This document shows, in pieces, positions 38,947-48,500 of a stretch of DNA of 64,000 nucleotides (positions within the stretch are counted from its first letter, which is position 1; each line of letters opens with the position of its first letter). The DNA lies in assembly GCF_000800015.1 (NCBI RefSeq), contig NZ_JUGR01000003.1:62001-126000 (forward strand), read 5' to 3'. A program made the position numbers and the translations under genes. A model generated the notes under the pieces. It made no database searches. It was not told the DNA's origin and saw only the letters and a list, made by a program, of their open reading frames with translations. The stretch comes from Terriglobus sp. TAA 43 (lineage in GTDB: Bacteria; Acidobacteriota; Terriglobia; Terriglobales; Acidobacteriaceae).

Positions 38947-39915
38947 TTACGCTTGATAGGGGTGCTTGATGGCGTCTTTGCAGTACTGCAGACAGCTTGC
39001 AAGTTCAATCGCAGGTCCCGCAGGGCCGACGTATTCAATGCAGGCTGGAAAGGTCCATCTTTCTTTCTTCAGAAGTTGGAAGACCGCAACCAGCGGTGTC
39101 TGCCCATCGCCGAAGGGAACGGACTCACCCTCGTGACTCAAGCGATCTTTAATGTGGATATTGGTAATGCGTTCATGATGCTGCTTAAGGTATTCGACCG
39201 GATCGTGGCCACTCGCGAAGAAGTGCCCAACGTCGAGGTTCACCCAGAACTTGTCCGATAGAGCCATGGCCTCAGCGAACTCCTTGGGGCCGATGGTGTG
39301 ATTGTGCAAGGCAACAATCACATCGTGTTTTTCCGCATAGGGTTTCAGACGCGGGAAGATCTCAACAGGAGATGACGCCGTGATGATGCGTGTCCCCAGA
39401 GCCTTCGTCATCAGAAATCCTTTTTCGATCTCTTCATCGCTGAAGCTGTTATCAAAGCTCAGGTTGTACGAGAAGAAGTTGAGGCCGCCATTGCGGAACA
39501 TCTTCGCGACCTGTTCATACTTGTCCAAGCCGACTTCAAGGCGCCAGCGACGGAGCGCTTCGCGCTTGGCAGGGTCTGGGGGAGGAAAACTGGGACGGCT
39601 TCCCGCGGGTCTGGGTGGACGAGGAACCCACGGGCCCGGACGGCCGGTGCCCGGGAGGGCAACGGGCCCACCAAGGAAGTTTTCGACATGCTCCGACATG
39701 GTGTCGATCGTGGAAAGCCCCACCGCACGCATCGTGGTAATGATGTCTGGCAAGCCCATTCCGCTGAAGGTAAAACTTGCAGACTGTACTCCCATCAGCA
39801 CGCCATCAATCGTTGAGTCGATGGGCTTGACTGCCTGTTGTGCAAACGCGGGCGCAAACTTCGCATATGCCAACGCAGATAAGGCGGTTGTTGCAAATGT
39901 CCGGCGGGTGATCAT
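38947..39915 (-). CDS. xylose-isomerase-like TIM-barrel sugar isomerase/epimerase, exported
   Basis: Protein of 322 residues of the AP-endonuclease-2/sugar phosphate isomerase family. The N-terminus TRRTFATTALSALAYA is a twin-arginine signal. Metal-ligand region: WVNLDVGHFFASGHDPVEYL, followed by HIKDRL. A Pro/Gly-rich insertion (about residues 85-115) interrupts the barrel. The ATG has a GAGGTC SD. It lies directly downstream of the AGE-family gene and upstream of the aldehyde dehydrogenase. Tat export of both enzymes implies periplasmic sugar conversion. Reaction unknown. Confidence 0.82.
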   Translation of the reverse strand: MITRRTFATTALSALAYAKFAPAFAQQAVKPIDSTIDGVLMGVQSASFTFSGMGLPDIITTMRAVGLSTIDTMSEHVENFLGGPVALPGTGRPGPWVPRPPRPAGSRPSFPPPDPAKREALRRWRLEVGLDKYEQVAKMFRNGGLNFFSYNLSFDNSFSDEEIEKGFLMTKALGTRIITASSPVEIFPRLKPYAEKHDVIVALHNHTIGPKEFAEAMALSDKFWVNLDVGHFFASGHDPVEYLKQHHERITNIHIKDRLSHEGESVPFGDGQTPLVAVFQLLKKERWTFPACIEYVGPAGPAIELASCLQYCKDAIKHPYQA

Positions 39916-39942
39916 CGATTCTGACCTCGTAAGAAGAACGCG

Positions 39943-41286
39943 CTAAGCGGAAAGGTGAAGAAGGTCAGTGAACATGGTGGTCTGGTGGTAAGAACCAAGC
40001 TCCGGACCATCCACGGCCCCTTTGAGATAAGCGCGATCGCCGAGAGCCTCGCGTGGCTTTCCCGGGATGACACCTTCAAACCATCCACCGTATTCGTGAT
40101 CGAGAAAGTTCTTCTTCACGAAATCAAGAGCCTGATGATGGATCGACCACAGGTCGCTGCGGCCGTGGAGTGTGGCATATCGAGCCGTTGCTTTGATGGT
40201 TTCGCACTGCGTCCACCAGATCATGTAGTCGCGCGCAGGTCCGCTACCGTCTGCATTCGCAATCATCCATGTACCACCCGTAGGTTTATGGAAGCCCATC
40301 TTCAAGCCAAGATCGACACTCCGTGATCCGAGCTCGATAAACTTCTTGTCCGCGCCGAGTTCGACTGCTCGACTAAAGAGCGAACCCCATTCAAAAAGAT
40401 GACCGACGTTATACGTTTTGGGGTCAGGCGCTTTCCAGTGATCGTCGTATCCCTCGGGAAGATAGCCTCGCGAGTAGTCATACATTTTCTCGAATGCCGC
40501 CATCTCGGTCTGAATTTCGGACCATACTTCCTTCGACTTGGTCGTTTCGTAGAGTGCCAGCAATGCCTCGAACATATGCACGTTCAGACCATGTCGACGC
40601 ATCATCGCGCCAGGTGCTGGTCCCTGTCCTGCGGGACGCACCGCGCCAGACGGATTTCCAATTGTCATCGGTGCGGTGCCACTGAAATCACGTTTCATAC
40701 TGTTGTAGAAAAACTGGCCATCGCGCATCTTCGTGCTGACCTCGTGCCACGATTGCAGAGCAGCATCGGCATATTCTTTTTTGCCAGTCACTCGAGCCGC
40801 GTGCGCAAGCGGAAAAATTGTGAAGCTTGTGTAACCGGTCTTCGTATCGTCGATAACTTTAAGATCCGGGGTTGTCCGGTTGAAGTAGCCACCGTATTGC
40901 GGGTCACGCATCTTGATCAGGAAATCCGCGCATTTCGTCACCGCATCGAGGTATCGCCGGTCTTTCGAGTGTTCATACCCAGCAACCATGCAGTAGAGCT
41001 GTCGTCCCTGCCCATTCAGACTTGCCTCGCGTTGCGTTCCAAATGGCTTCCATTCGCGATCGAGGTTTTCCTGGATGAATCCGTTGGGCATAACAGAAGC
41101 AGTGAGCCAGTGATCCAGCAAGTCCGGCAGCATGGCCTTTTTCACCCACGCACGATCGATGTTCTTGGCCGCGCTGCTTGCCGCTCCTGAGTTACCACGA
41201 CTCTGTCCCTGCTCTCCCCACCCCTCCACGGACAAGAGAGCCAGGGTTCCCAGCCCGAGCCTTCCAAAGTGCCTTCTGTTCATCAT
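39943..41286 (-). CDS. AGE-family (N-acylglucosamine 2-epimerase-like) enzyme, Tat-exported
   Basis: An (alpha/alpha)6-barrel protein of 447 residues from the preferred ATG. Tat signal: MNRRHFGRLGLGTLALLS. Family landmarks include DRRYLDAVTKCADFLIKMRD and YMIWWTQCETIKATA. Relatives include GlcNAc 2-epimerase, cellobiose 2-epimerase and mannose isomerase; the exact one cannot be told. The AGGGAGAG SD supports the ATG at 41286 over 41337. A CCTATGACTATAGG palindrome sits 80 bp upstream in the spacer after the MFS gene, so this gene may start its own operon. Confidence 0.85.
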   Translation of the reverse strand: MMNRRHFGRLGLGTLALLSVEGWGEQGQSRGNSGAASSAAKNIDRAWVKKAMLPDLLDHWLTASVMPNGFIQENLDREWKPFGTQREASLNGQGRQLYCMVAGYEHSKDRRYLDAVTKCADFLIKMRDPQYGGYFNRTTPDLKVIDDTKTGYTSFTIFPLAHAARVTGKKEYADAALQSWHEVSTKMRDGQFFYNSMKRDFSGTAPMTIGNPSGAVRPAGQGPAPGAMMRRHGLNVHMFEALLALYETTKSKEVWSEIQTEMAAFEKMYDYSRGYLPEGYDDHWKAPDPKTYNVGHLFEWGSLFSRAVELGADKKFIELGSRSVDLGLKMGFHKPTGGTWMIANADGSGPARDYMIWWTQCETIKATARYATLHGRSDLWSIHHQALDFVKKNFLDHEYGGWFEGVIPGKPREALGDRAYLKGAVDGPELGSYHQTTMFTDLLHLSA

Positions 41287-41365
41287 GTCGCTCTCCCTAC
41301 GAAATGCTTTCCATACGGTTTCCGCTACTACGATCAAGTAGCAGCAGCATAACTTAACCAGTCGT

Positions 41366-41379
41366 CCTATGACTATAGG
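41366..41379. promoter_or_regulatory. CCTATGACTATAGG, candidate GntR operator 1
   Basis: A 14-bp inverted repeat (CCTAT-GACT-ATAGG) in the 128-bp spacer upstream of the AGE-family gene. It is identical at 13 of 14 positions to the site at 43529 next to the GntR gene, implying one regulator binds both. Confidence 0.6.
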
Positions 41380-41414
41380 TTTACAGGTGAATTTTCATAA
41401 ACTACGGGTTCTTC

Positions 41415-42560
41415 CTATTCTGTTGTTTTCACCAATCGATTCCGAAACAGCACAAGAATGACAACCACTGCGGCTGACATAGCGGGTAACAACATCAGTC
41501 CTCGCTTGAGTCCGGAAGGATCAGTTCCTGCCAGCCAACCGATCAGGGGTGAACTGACGACCAGACCACTGAAGCCACACGTGATCGCGAAACCGATCGC
41601 CGTTGCCGAACGTTGTTGAAACAGCTTTCCCACAATTGCAATGGTCGTTGGAAATATCGGTGCCATAACCAGTCCCGTGAAGAAGACCAGAGGCGCGCCG
41701 CCTGCTGCAGCAGGAAATCTCAGAACGGCAAAGAGTGAAAGACACATGAGACTGCAGCAGACGAGGTTGACATAGTACGTCGAGGCCTTCGTTAGAAGCT
41801 TTGTGGCAAGAAGGCGTCCGATGAGAAGGCCCGAAGCGAACCCTAACGAGAGGATATTGAGGGCCTTTGCATTGGGAAGTCCCGTCGCAATCAGAAATTT
41901 TGGGAGCCAGTTCCAGATGCCGAACTCACACGCCGTGTAGAGAAAGGTAATGGAGGCCAGCACATACAGGACACCAGAATGGAAAATACTGACAGTCTCT
42001 GCTCTGCCCCGTCTGAGCTCTGGCCTGTTTTTGGGAAATGGGGTCAACAGAGTGAGAACAAGTGCTATTGCGACGATTCCGATTCCACAATAGGCGCTCT
42101 TCACGGCATCGGAGCCGAGAAGATTGCCAGCGACAAAAGGAGTCGCGAAGCCGCCCAGACCCACAAACACATTGAGAAAAGTGATTGTGGCAGCGCGCCG
42201 ATCATCGGGGACATCACTCGCGATCGCATTTGATCCTACGATGACGAGACTTCCACCGCATCCGAGGATCACCATGGCGATGACACTAAGAAGTAGGCTG
42301 GTGGGATGAGACAGCATGGTGAGACCGACCAGGCTGGCTAGAAGGCCGACCACGACACCAGCCATCTTCCCTTTGCTGTCCATGAATGCGCCAGCCACGA
42401 CCGACGTCCCAGCCAAACCCAAGCCTTGGGCCAAGGCCAAATAACCAATCTGCGTGTTGGTCAGGGAGAGCGTCGCTCCCAGACTTGGAACAATGGTCCC
42501 CAGCAGGGATGCCATCATTCCATAGATAAAGATCACAACACACGCGACAAGAATAAGCAC
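41415..42560 (-). CDS. MFS transporter
   Basis: Major facilitator of 381 residues with about 12 membrane helices. An MFS motif-A-like loop (GAFMDSKGKMAGV) lies between helices 2 and 3. A second conserved region reads LGFASGLLIGRLLATKL. It is the only dedicated sugar transporter in the cluster and so probably imports the product of the periplasmic enzymes. It begins 28 bp from the GntR stop on the same strand. The fold gives no substrate. The closest feel is the FucP/NarK-type sugar-porter branch, but this is not decisive. Confidence 0.88.
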   Translation of the reverse strand: MLILVACVVIFIYGMMASLLGTIVPSLGATLSLTNTQIGYLALAQGLGLAGTSVVAGAFMDSKGKMAGVVVGLLASLVGLTMLSHPTSLLLSVIAMVILGCGGSLVIVGSNAIASDVPDDRRAATITFLNVFVGLGGFATPFVAGNLLGSDAVKSAYCGIGIVAIALVLTLLTPFPKNRPELRRGRAETVSIFHSGVLYVLASITFLYTACEFGIWNWLPKFLIATGLPNAKALNILSLGFASGLLIGRLLATKLLTKASTYYVNLVCCSLMCLSLFAVLRFPAAAGGAPLVFFTGLVMAPIFPTTIAIVGKLFQQRSATAIGFAITCGFSGLVVSSPLIGWLAGTDPSGLKRGLMLLPAMSAAVVVILVLFRNRLVKTTE

Positions 42561-42588
42561 TATGGCAACTCCGTAGGAATGATGACTT

Positions 42589-43374
42589 CTAGCGAATCAG
42601 ATGAACTTCAAACTCGGTGCAATCTCCGCGGTGTTTCGCGACAAAGTACTCCAAGACAGTGCCGTCATCCAGGTATCCGACACTGGACAAAAGCAATGCT
42701 GGGCTTTGCGGTTTCACTTTCAACATGTTGGCTTCGCGAGCGTTCAGCGCTACTGCCCGGATGGTTCGCACGCCCTTGGCAATCACGAGCCCGAGCTTCT
42801 GCTCCATTACCCGGTACAGCGATTTGTCAGAAAAGTTCTCAGAGAGCAGCGATGCGCAGCGATCATGATTCAGATACGTCTTCACAAAGACTTCCGGCTG
42901 TTCGCCCAGATAACGAAGTCGCGTGAGCAGAATGACCTTTGCGCCCTCCGCAATCCCTAGCTTCGTAGCGATGTTGGCATCGGCGGCGATGACTTTAAAT
43001 TCCAGTACTTTTGTACGAGGGCGCTGTCCCTCCCGCTCCGCTTCCTCATGAAAGCCTCTCAGGCTCTGCATCAAGGCACCACGGTATTCAGGATGGGCGA
43101 TCGTCGTTTTCTTGCCATTGCGTTTCCTGAGTAGACCTCGATGCTCCAGATCTGCGAATGCCTGACGCACTACAGTACGGCTCAGGCTGAAGTGGTCACA
43201 GAATGCCTGCTCACTTGGAAGACTCTGTCCGGGAACCCACGCCTGGGTTTGGATCTTCTCTTCCACCAATTTGATCAACTGGAAATAGAGGGGTATGGGG
43301 CTTGCTTCGACAATTGTTCCCAAATCCTGTAGTCCGACGGTAATAGACGACGACTTACTCATGCTTAGTTTCAT
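42589..43374 (-). CDS. GntR/HutC-family transcriptional regulator with UTRA domain
   Basis: DNA-binding regulator of about 261 residues. The winged helix (IPLYFQLIKLVEEKIQTQ, then PSEQAFCDHFSLSRTVVRQA) precedes a UTRA effector domain containing LLTRLRYLGEQPEVFVKTYL and DDGTVLEYFVAKHRGD. It should sense a sugar or sugar phosphate and repress the operon. Start is uncertain: in-frame ATGs lie at 43407, 43374 and 43362 with weak SD sequences. The open frame to 43566 would swallow the upstream palindrome, which argues for an internal start. It is the first gene of the minus-strand sugar operon. Confidence 0.85.
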   Translation of the reverse strand: MKLSMSKSSSITVGLQDLGTIVEASPIPLYFQLIKLVEEKIQTQAWVPGQSLPSEQAFCDHFSLSRTVVRQAFADLEHRGLLRKRNGKKTTIAHPEYRGALMQSLRGFHEEAEREGQRPRTKVLEFKVIAADANIATKLGIAEGAKVILLTRLRYLGEQPEVFVKTYLNHDRCASLLSENFSDKSLYRVMEQKLGLVIAKGVRTIRAVALNAREANMLKVKPQSPALLLSSVGYLDDGTVLEYFVAKHRGDCTEFEVHLIR

Positions 43375-43528
43375 CACGAATATCCAGCCGCGATGCCTCT
43401 CTTGCATTCTGATTTCGCCTGAAAAGAACGCACGCCCAAACTTCCGTCGCGGATGAGCGGAGCATCTGCTCCGCAACGTCGAGACGTCCAGTTTCGGACG
43501 AGCCTTATGCGTTTCCGGCTGATAGTAT

Positions 43529-43542
43529 CCTATGCCTATAGG
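43529..43542. promoter_or_regulatory. CCTATGCCTATAGG, candidate GntR operator 2
   Basis: A 14-bp inverted repeat (6-bp arms TCCTAT/ATAGGA with a 4-bp centre if flanks are included) between the SGNH gene stop and the GntR gene. With the twin at 41366 it suggests autoregulation. Confidence 0.6.
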
Positions 43543-43569
43543 AAGCCAAGTAGGGGTCGTGTTCATGAG

Positions 43570-44859
43570 TTATCGCCGAAACTCGGAAGTCGAGAACTGT
43601 TCAGCCATCAAGGCATTGCCCTTGTCATTGGGATGAATGTGATCCCCCGGATCAAGCTCTGAGCGAAGCGCGGCTTCATGTCCAGGTGTGCGTAGGACCT
43701 GATCGAAATCAACAATTGCATCGAAGTTTCCGGTAGCACGTATCCACGCATTGACTTTTTGCCGCGTCGCTTCACCCACCGGACCTGCGAGCCATACGCC
43801 TTCTTCCGGAGTGAGTGTTGCGCCCATCACTTTGATGTTGTTCATGTGTGCGCGTGCCACAATCTGTCGATAGCCAGCGATCAGATCTTCCGCGGTAAGA
43901 GCGTCATCGTCCTCCACTTGGCCATGGATATTGATGTCGTTGATGCCTTCAAGAAGGATGATCCAGCGAACGCCGGGGCGACTCAGTACATCCCTGTCGA
44001 ATCGTGCAAGTGCGCTTACACCTGCCCCATCCTGTAAGACTTGATTACCGGAAATTCCTTCATTCAACACACTCGCCTTGGGAGAGCCTTTCGACGTGAG
44101 AAGTCTGTCCTGCAAGAGCGATGGCCAAGCTTTATTTGCATTCACCGTGGTCTTGAAACCGTCCGTGATCGAGTCGCCAAGTGCGACGATAGCGAAGCGA
44201 TCTGATGAAGCAAGGACATCGATTCCTGACAGCCATAAGTACGAGGCGTCTGTCGTCGAAGACTCTGGGAACTCGACAGCGGATGTCGCGTTGCCTGAGG
44301 TGATGTAGGTAGTGTGCAGTGCCAGGGCGTGTGTGGTTGCCACTCCTTCTGAGCTCTTGACATACACAGATACCGCGACGGTAGAGAGGTCGGGAAGGTC
44401 GAGATCGACCACATCGCTGACGACGACGGCCCCCGGCGGGATTGTTACTTCCCGATGACCGGAAAACGTCAACTCGTGATCCGTGGCTGGCTGGATGGCA
44501 GATCCCGCGTTCTTCCGGGCGATGTGGACTGCACCCAACAAGACGGGCGCTTTGCCAAATGCATTCGACAGCTCCACCCGAAACTTGGTCCCCCCAAGCC
44601 CGATCTTTACGGTCATACGGACGGTCTGGTCTCTTACGTCCGTGGGAAGAGCAGGACGCGAACTAGAACGGTTCGCAGGGAACACAGGCCGCTTTACGGT
44701 GGCCGGAACATTGGGAATAGCGGGTTTGGTCGGCGCCATGTCCTGAGCGGTAGCCCAGGCTGTTACCCAGTGCTTCGAGGCTTGGGCATGACCACCAATC
44801 CAATCGCAGAGACACGTGAGACCGATACCCAGAACGAACACGCCGTACATCTTCTTCAT
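43570..44859 (-). CDS. exported SGNH/GDSL-type hydrolase
   Basis: Hydrolase of 429 residues. A signal peptide precedes the SGNH domain. Ser in VALGDSITDGF, Gly/Asn in EGISGNQV, Asp/Asn in EGINDINIHG and the C-terminal Asp/His pair in GDHIHPNDKGNALMAEQF. The N-terminal 200 residues form a beta-rich extra domain. Such enzymes deacetylate or de-esterify plant polysaccharides. The ATG at 44859 has AGGG eight bases upstream and is preferred over 44880. It sits just upstream of the GntR operon on the same strand and downstream of the Oar receptor. Confidence 0.87.
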   Translation of the reverse strand: MKKMYGVFVLGIGLTCLCDWIGGHAQASKHWVTAWATAQDMAPTKPAIPNVPATVKRPVFPANRSSSRPALPTDVRDQTVRMTVKIGLGGTKFRVELSNAFGKAPVLLGAVHIARKNAGSAIQPATDHELTFSGHREVTIPPGAVVVSDVVDLDLPDLSTVAVSVYVKSSEGVATTHALALHTTYITSGNATSAVEFPESSTTDASYLWLSGIDVLASSDRFAIVALGDSITDGFKTTVNANKAWPSLLQDRLLTSKGSPKASVLNEGISGNQVLQDGAGVSALARFDRDVLSRPGVRWIILLEGINDINIHGQVEDDDALTAEDLIAGYRQIVARAHMNNIKVMGATLTPEEGVWLAGPVGEATRQKVNAWIRATGNFDAIVDFDQVLRTPGHEAALRSELDPGDHIHPNDKGNALMAEQFSTSEFRR

Positions 44860-44910
44860 AGTGACCCTGAGTCGGAGCAAAGTATTTCCGGATGCAAGAG
44901 GAGGAAATTT

Positions 44911-44935
44911 GGACGAGGGCTTAAGGCCCTCGTCC
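44911..44935 (-). terminator. perfect 10-bp hairpin after the Oar receptor
   Basis: GGACGAGGGC-TTAAG-GCCCTCGTCC forms a perfect stem 10 bp past the receptor stop on the minus strand, followed on that strand by AAATTT. It should limit read-through into the SGNH gene. Confidence 0.6.
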
Positions 44936-44945
44936 CCTGGAGGCG

Positions 44946-47900
44946 CTAGTACGTCAATCGCAGACCGAACTGGATCTGACGTGGGTTGTTGGCCTGTGCC
45001 GTGACCTGACCATAACTTCCTCCGTCATACGCAGCCGTGGAGGGAGCCTGGAATTGGACACGATTGAAGATGTTGAAGAATTCCGCCGTGAAGCTCAGGG
45101 CTACGGAGTCTCGAATTTGAGTTGCCTTCAAGAGTGAGAAGTCGTAGTTGTTCACGCCATGACGGCGGATGTCGTTGTCGACTCGAGGTGCATTCCCAAA
45201 CTGAAAGCGTCCGGGAGCGGTGAAGCATGCCTTGTTAAACCACGAACCACTATTGACTCGGGCATGAGCGTCGCTCACCGGAATCTTGTTGCAGCCTGCT
45301 ACCACGTTGGGCCGGGTGGTTCCTTGACCGATTCCATTCTGGTAGTAGCCGCCAGCACCAAAATAGGTGGAGAGATCATTCGGTGCCGCGAGGATACCAA
45401 GAGGCGTTCCCGTCCTAAACGTGGACAGGCCGTTCACTCTCCAACCGGAGACCAGAATGCCTACGACTCCGTGAACATTAGGAAGAAACATCTGCTTCTG
45501 TCCGAACGGAAGATCGATGCCGTATCCGATCACTGCTGAATGTCGGTAGTCAGAGGAACTTACCGACCACTCCCCTGCCAGGTTGTTGTTGTTCTGCACC
45601 GTTCCCTGATAGGTGCTTCCTCCCTCAAGGAACTGGGTCACTGAGTCCGTATTGGACATGAGCTTGCCCCAGGTGTAGGCAAGCGTCACCAACCCACCGT
45701 GCGAGAAACGCTTCTTCACGGATGTCTGGAGCGAGTTGTAGCTCGAGCCGCTGTTTCTGCTGCCTGCCGCTGTCACATAGTTGTATTGCGGGAAGGGCTT
45801 GAGCAATAGCCCTTTGAAGACCGTGGGTTGAGACAACAAACCAGTTGCGATCTTCCCGTAGAAGGGATTGGGAACAAGCGTCTCGAGATCAGCCCCGAGA
45901 CCCAAGTATTGGTCGGGCAATTGGTTGATGTTGGACGCGGACCATGTGTTCGCACCTTGTGCCTGTAGATGAACGCCTCGTGCGCCACCATACGCGAGGC
46001 TATAACTCGCTGTAGAGCTCAACTGGTGTTCGAATGCAAAGTTCCACTGCTGAACATAGCTGTATGGCTGATTCGTCAGACGCGATTGAATGTTCTGGCC
46101 ATACAGTGCACTGAGACGAGACGCGTCTCCGCGGCTCGGCGTTAGAACGCCATTCGGGAACGGATTCGCTACGGTCGTATTGACTTGGCTGTAGGTATTG
46201 TTGGGATTGAAAGTATTCGTGACCAGGGTGGCCGCTGTGTTCACGCTGGAACTGTTGGGACCATCCTGGGATAACGTAGAAGGAAGGTAGGAAATGCCGT
46301 ATCCGGAACGTAGGACCATGTTCTCGGACAGGCGATAGGCAAATCCGACACGCGGGGCAAAGAGGAGCCAGTGCAGATCTTCTTCACGACGGGAGGGACG
46401 ATCACTGCTACCAACCAACGCGAGTTTACCCGGTACGGTTTGATTCGTATTTAAGGCTGGATTGGAGATCGTTCCCAAAGGACTTGGTGCGTTGGGAAGA
46501 ATAACCGTGTTCCAGTTGTTCGCCTCCGAATACGATCCAGGCTGATCCCAGCGCAGACCAAGGTCGAGAGTTAACTTCCTTGTGGCTTGAAAGCTGTCTG
46601 TAATAAAGAATCCATAGTTATGCAGAAAGGCACGCGAGCCACCAATGGCTTGAGCCGATGTGCTGGTTGGTGTTCCAAGCAATCCCGAGGCCACGGAGTA
46701 TCCAGTTCCAGCGACCGTAGGGTTAGCCGTGGTCTGTGCAGTAAACGTGAATACGTTGCCGCCACTGTCCGGGTCTGCGATCCATTGAACACTGCGCCAT
46801 GTCGCACCTACTTTCACGGTGTGACGTCCCAATATCTTTGTGAGGCTTCCTGATAGCGCATACACGTTTGTGTGCCAATAGAGCTGTGCTGGTCCCGTGC
46901 TTCCTGCAATGCCAGTTCCAGCGAAGCTGAAGGCTGTTGGAAGCTTCTGGCCAAGAGCGTTTTGCATGGCAGCCAGACCAGGCGAGATACCAGAGATATC
47001 CGTCCCGAGTCCGCGAGGGTACGTGTACTGAAACACCCGGAGATAGGAGGCACGACCATCCAAGATGGTGGTGGGGTTCAGCGTGAAAGTGTCGCCGATG
47101 ATAGCGATGTGATCTGAAATTCCGCCCGGCTTTGGTGGCTCAAATGCAGGCACGCCCGGATACGGATTCGTCGTGAGACTTTCCACTTTAAACTTTGCAT
47201 ACTTCACGAAGGCGGCATTGCGGGTACCGAAGTTTTGATCGACGCGCGCATTGATCTGCTCGTTGGTATAGCGCGTCCGCGTCGTTGTGATGTAGTTGCT
47301 TGCAATGGCATTGGGATTGGTCGCATTCGCCGGATAGTCCTGTTTGAGTAGAGCGGCTACAGCAGGATCGATACGGTTTGGGCAGATCACGTTGAGGACA
47401 CCGTTGCACTGGAACTGGACTCCACCGTTTGCAGAGTCATAGATCTTCGGATAGAGCGGAGAGCTGAAATCGCCACGTAATGCAGCGGCGGTTGGAACTG
47501 TAGTCGTAGAGAGATTGCCGTTCACTACCGGCTGACGCTCGTATCCCACAAAGAAGAAGGTCTTGTCTTTGCGTATAGGACCGCCCAGTGTACCGCCAAA
47601 TTGATTCTGGATATAGGCAGGACGGCCCCGGCCAGCGCGGTTGCTGAAGAAGTCGTTCGCATTCAGAATCCGATTGCGATGGTATTCATACAACGAACCA
47701 TGAAATGAGTTAGCCCCGGCTTTTGTGCTGATATTGATCACACCACCCGCAAAACCGCCGAACTCGGCGCTCACGTTACTGGTGGAGACGCGGAACTCAC
47801 GCACGGTATCTTGCGAAGGGATGAATGAGGTCGCGTTATTTGCTGGGATGTTTGCTTGCACACCGTCCACAAAGGTGATGCTCTGATTACCGAAGCCACC

Positions 47901-48500
47901 GCCAATCTGATAGTTGCCATACGCAATCAGGTTGGTGGAGATGTTTCCGCTTGTACTTCCCTGTGCGATCACGCCCGGAACCAGCGTCAGCAGGTTGTTT
48001 ACGTTACGGCCATTCAGAGGAATGTCCTGAATGGTGCGACCCTCAATCACGCCGCCGAGATTGGCAGTGTCTGTTTGGATCAACGGCGCCGCACTCGTAA
48101 CTTCGACCGTCTCGGTCACGTTGCCAATCGGCAGCGATGCGTCGGCACGCGCCGTGCCCCCCACCTGCACCTGAAGGTTGGAGAGTGTGAGATGTTTGAA
48201 TCCCGCAGTGTCGATGTCGACGCGATAGGTTCCGGGATTTAAGTTCACGAAGCTGTATGTGCCGGCCTCGCTCGAATCGATCACATGAACCTGATTCGTG
48301 TCCTGGTTGGTGAGCGTCACCTTCGCTCCAGGCACGGCCGCGCCGGAGGGATCGGTCACTGTGCCTACCAGAGAACCAAATGTCGTTTGTGCGTGTAGCG
48401 TTCCTGCGCAGAACCCGAGTGCGCCAGTTGCGACAAGCGCCAGAAGCGCTTTCGCGCTGAATGAACCTGCAGCTCTCCGTGTTTGAAACTGAACCTGCAT
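44946..48500 (-). CDS. Oar-like TonB-dependent receptor of the sugar region
   Basis: Largest receptor of the window, 1,184 residues. A signal peptide (LLALVATGALGFCAGTLHAQ) is followed by a CarboxypepD_reg domain (VGTVTDPSGAAVPGAKVTLT), a plug with DIPLNGRNVNNLLTLVPGV and a long barrel ending in RQIQFGLRLTY. The ATG has a perfect GGAGG SD. A GCTGTAATGATAGGT sequence about 50 bp upstream of the start resembles the site upstream of the SGNH-esterase operon at 51490. It is probably the import gate for the plant-derived glycan handled by GH32, the esterases and the SGNH enzymes; that link is contextual. Confidence 0.9.
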   Translation of the reverse strand: MQVQFQTRRAAGSFSAKALLALVATGALGFCAGTLHAQTTFGSLVGTVTDPSGAAVPGAKVTLTNQDTNQVHVIDSSEAGTYSFVNLNPGTYRVDIDTAGFKHLTLSNLQVQVGGTARADASLPIGNVTETVEVTSAAPLIQTDTANLGGVIEGRTIQDIPLNGRNVNNLLTLVPGVIAQGSTSGNISTNLIAYGNYQIGGGFGNQSITFVDGVQANIPANNATSFIPSQDTVREFRVSTSNVSAEFGGFAGGVINISTKAGANSFHGSLYEYHRNRILNANDFFSNRAGRGRPAYIQNQFGGTLGGPIRKDKTFFFVGYERQPVVNGNLSTTTVPTAAALRGDFSSPLYPKIYDSANGGVQFQCNGVLNVICPNRIDPAVAALLKQDYPANATNPNAIASNYITTTRTRYTNEQINARVDQNFGTRNAAFVKYAKFKVESLTTNPYPGVPAFEPPKPGGISDHIAIIGDTFTLNPTTILDGRASYLRVFQYTYPRGLGTDISGISPGLAAMQNALGQKLPTAFSFAGTGIAGSTGPAQLYWHTNVYALSGSLTKILGRHTVKVGATWRSVQWIADPDSGGNVFTFTAQTTANPTVAGTGYSVASGLLGTPTSTSAQAIGGSRAFLHNYGFFITDSFQATRKLTLDLGLRWDQPGSYSEANNWNTVILPNAPSPLGTISNPALNTNQTVPGKLALVGSSDRPSRREEDLHWLLFAPRVGFAYRLSENMVLRSGYGISYLPSTLSQDGPNSSSVNTAATLVTNTFNPNNTYSQVNTTVANPFPNGVLTPSRGDASRLSALYGQNIQSRLTNQPYSYVQQWNFAFEHQLSSTASYSLAYGGARGVHLQAQGANTWSASNINQLPDQYLGLGADLETLVPNPFYGKIATGLLSQPTVFKGLLLKPFPQYNYVTAAGSRNSGSSYNSLQTSVKKRFSHGGLVTLAYTWGKLMSNTDSVTQFLEGGSTYQGTVQNNNNLAGEWSVSSSDYRHSAVIGYGIDLPFGQKQMFLPNVHGVVGILVSGWRVNGLSTFRTGTPLGILAAPNDLSTYFGAGGYYQNGIGQGTTRPNVVAGCNKIPVSDAHARVNSGSWFNKACFTAPGRFQFGNAPRVDNDIRRHGVNNYDFSLLKATQIRDSVALSFTAEFFNIFNRVQFQAPSTAAYDGGSYGQVTAQANNPRQIQFGLRLTY

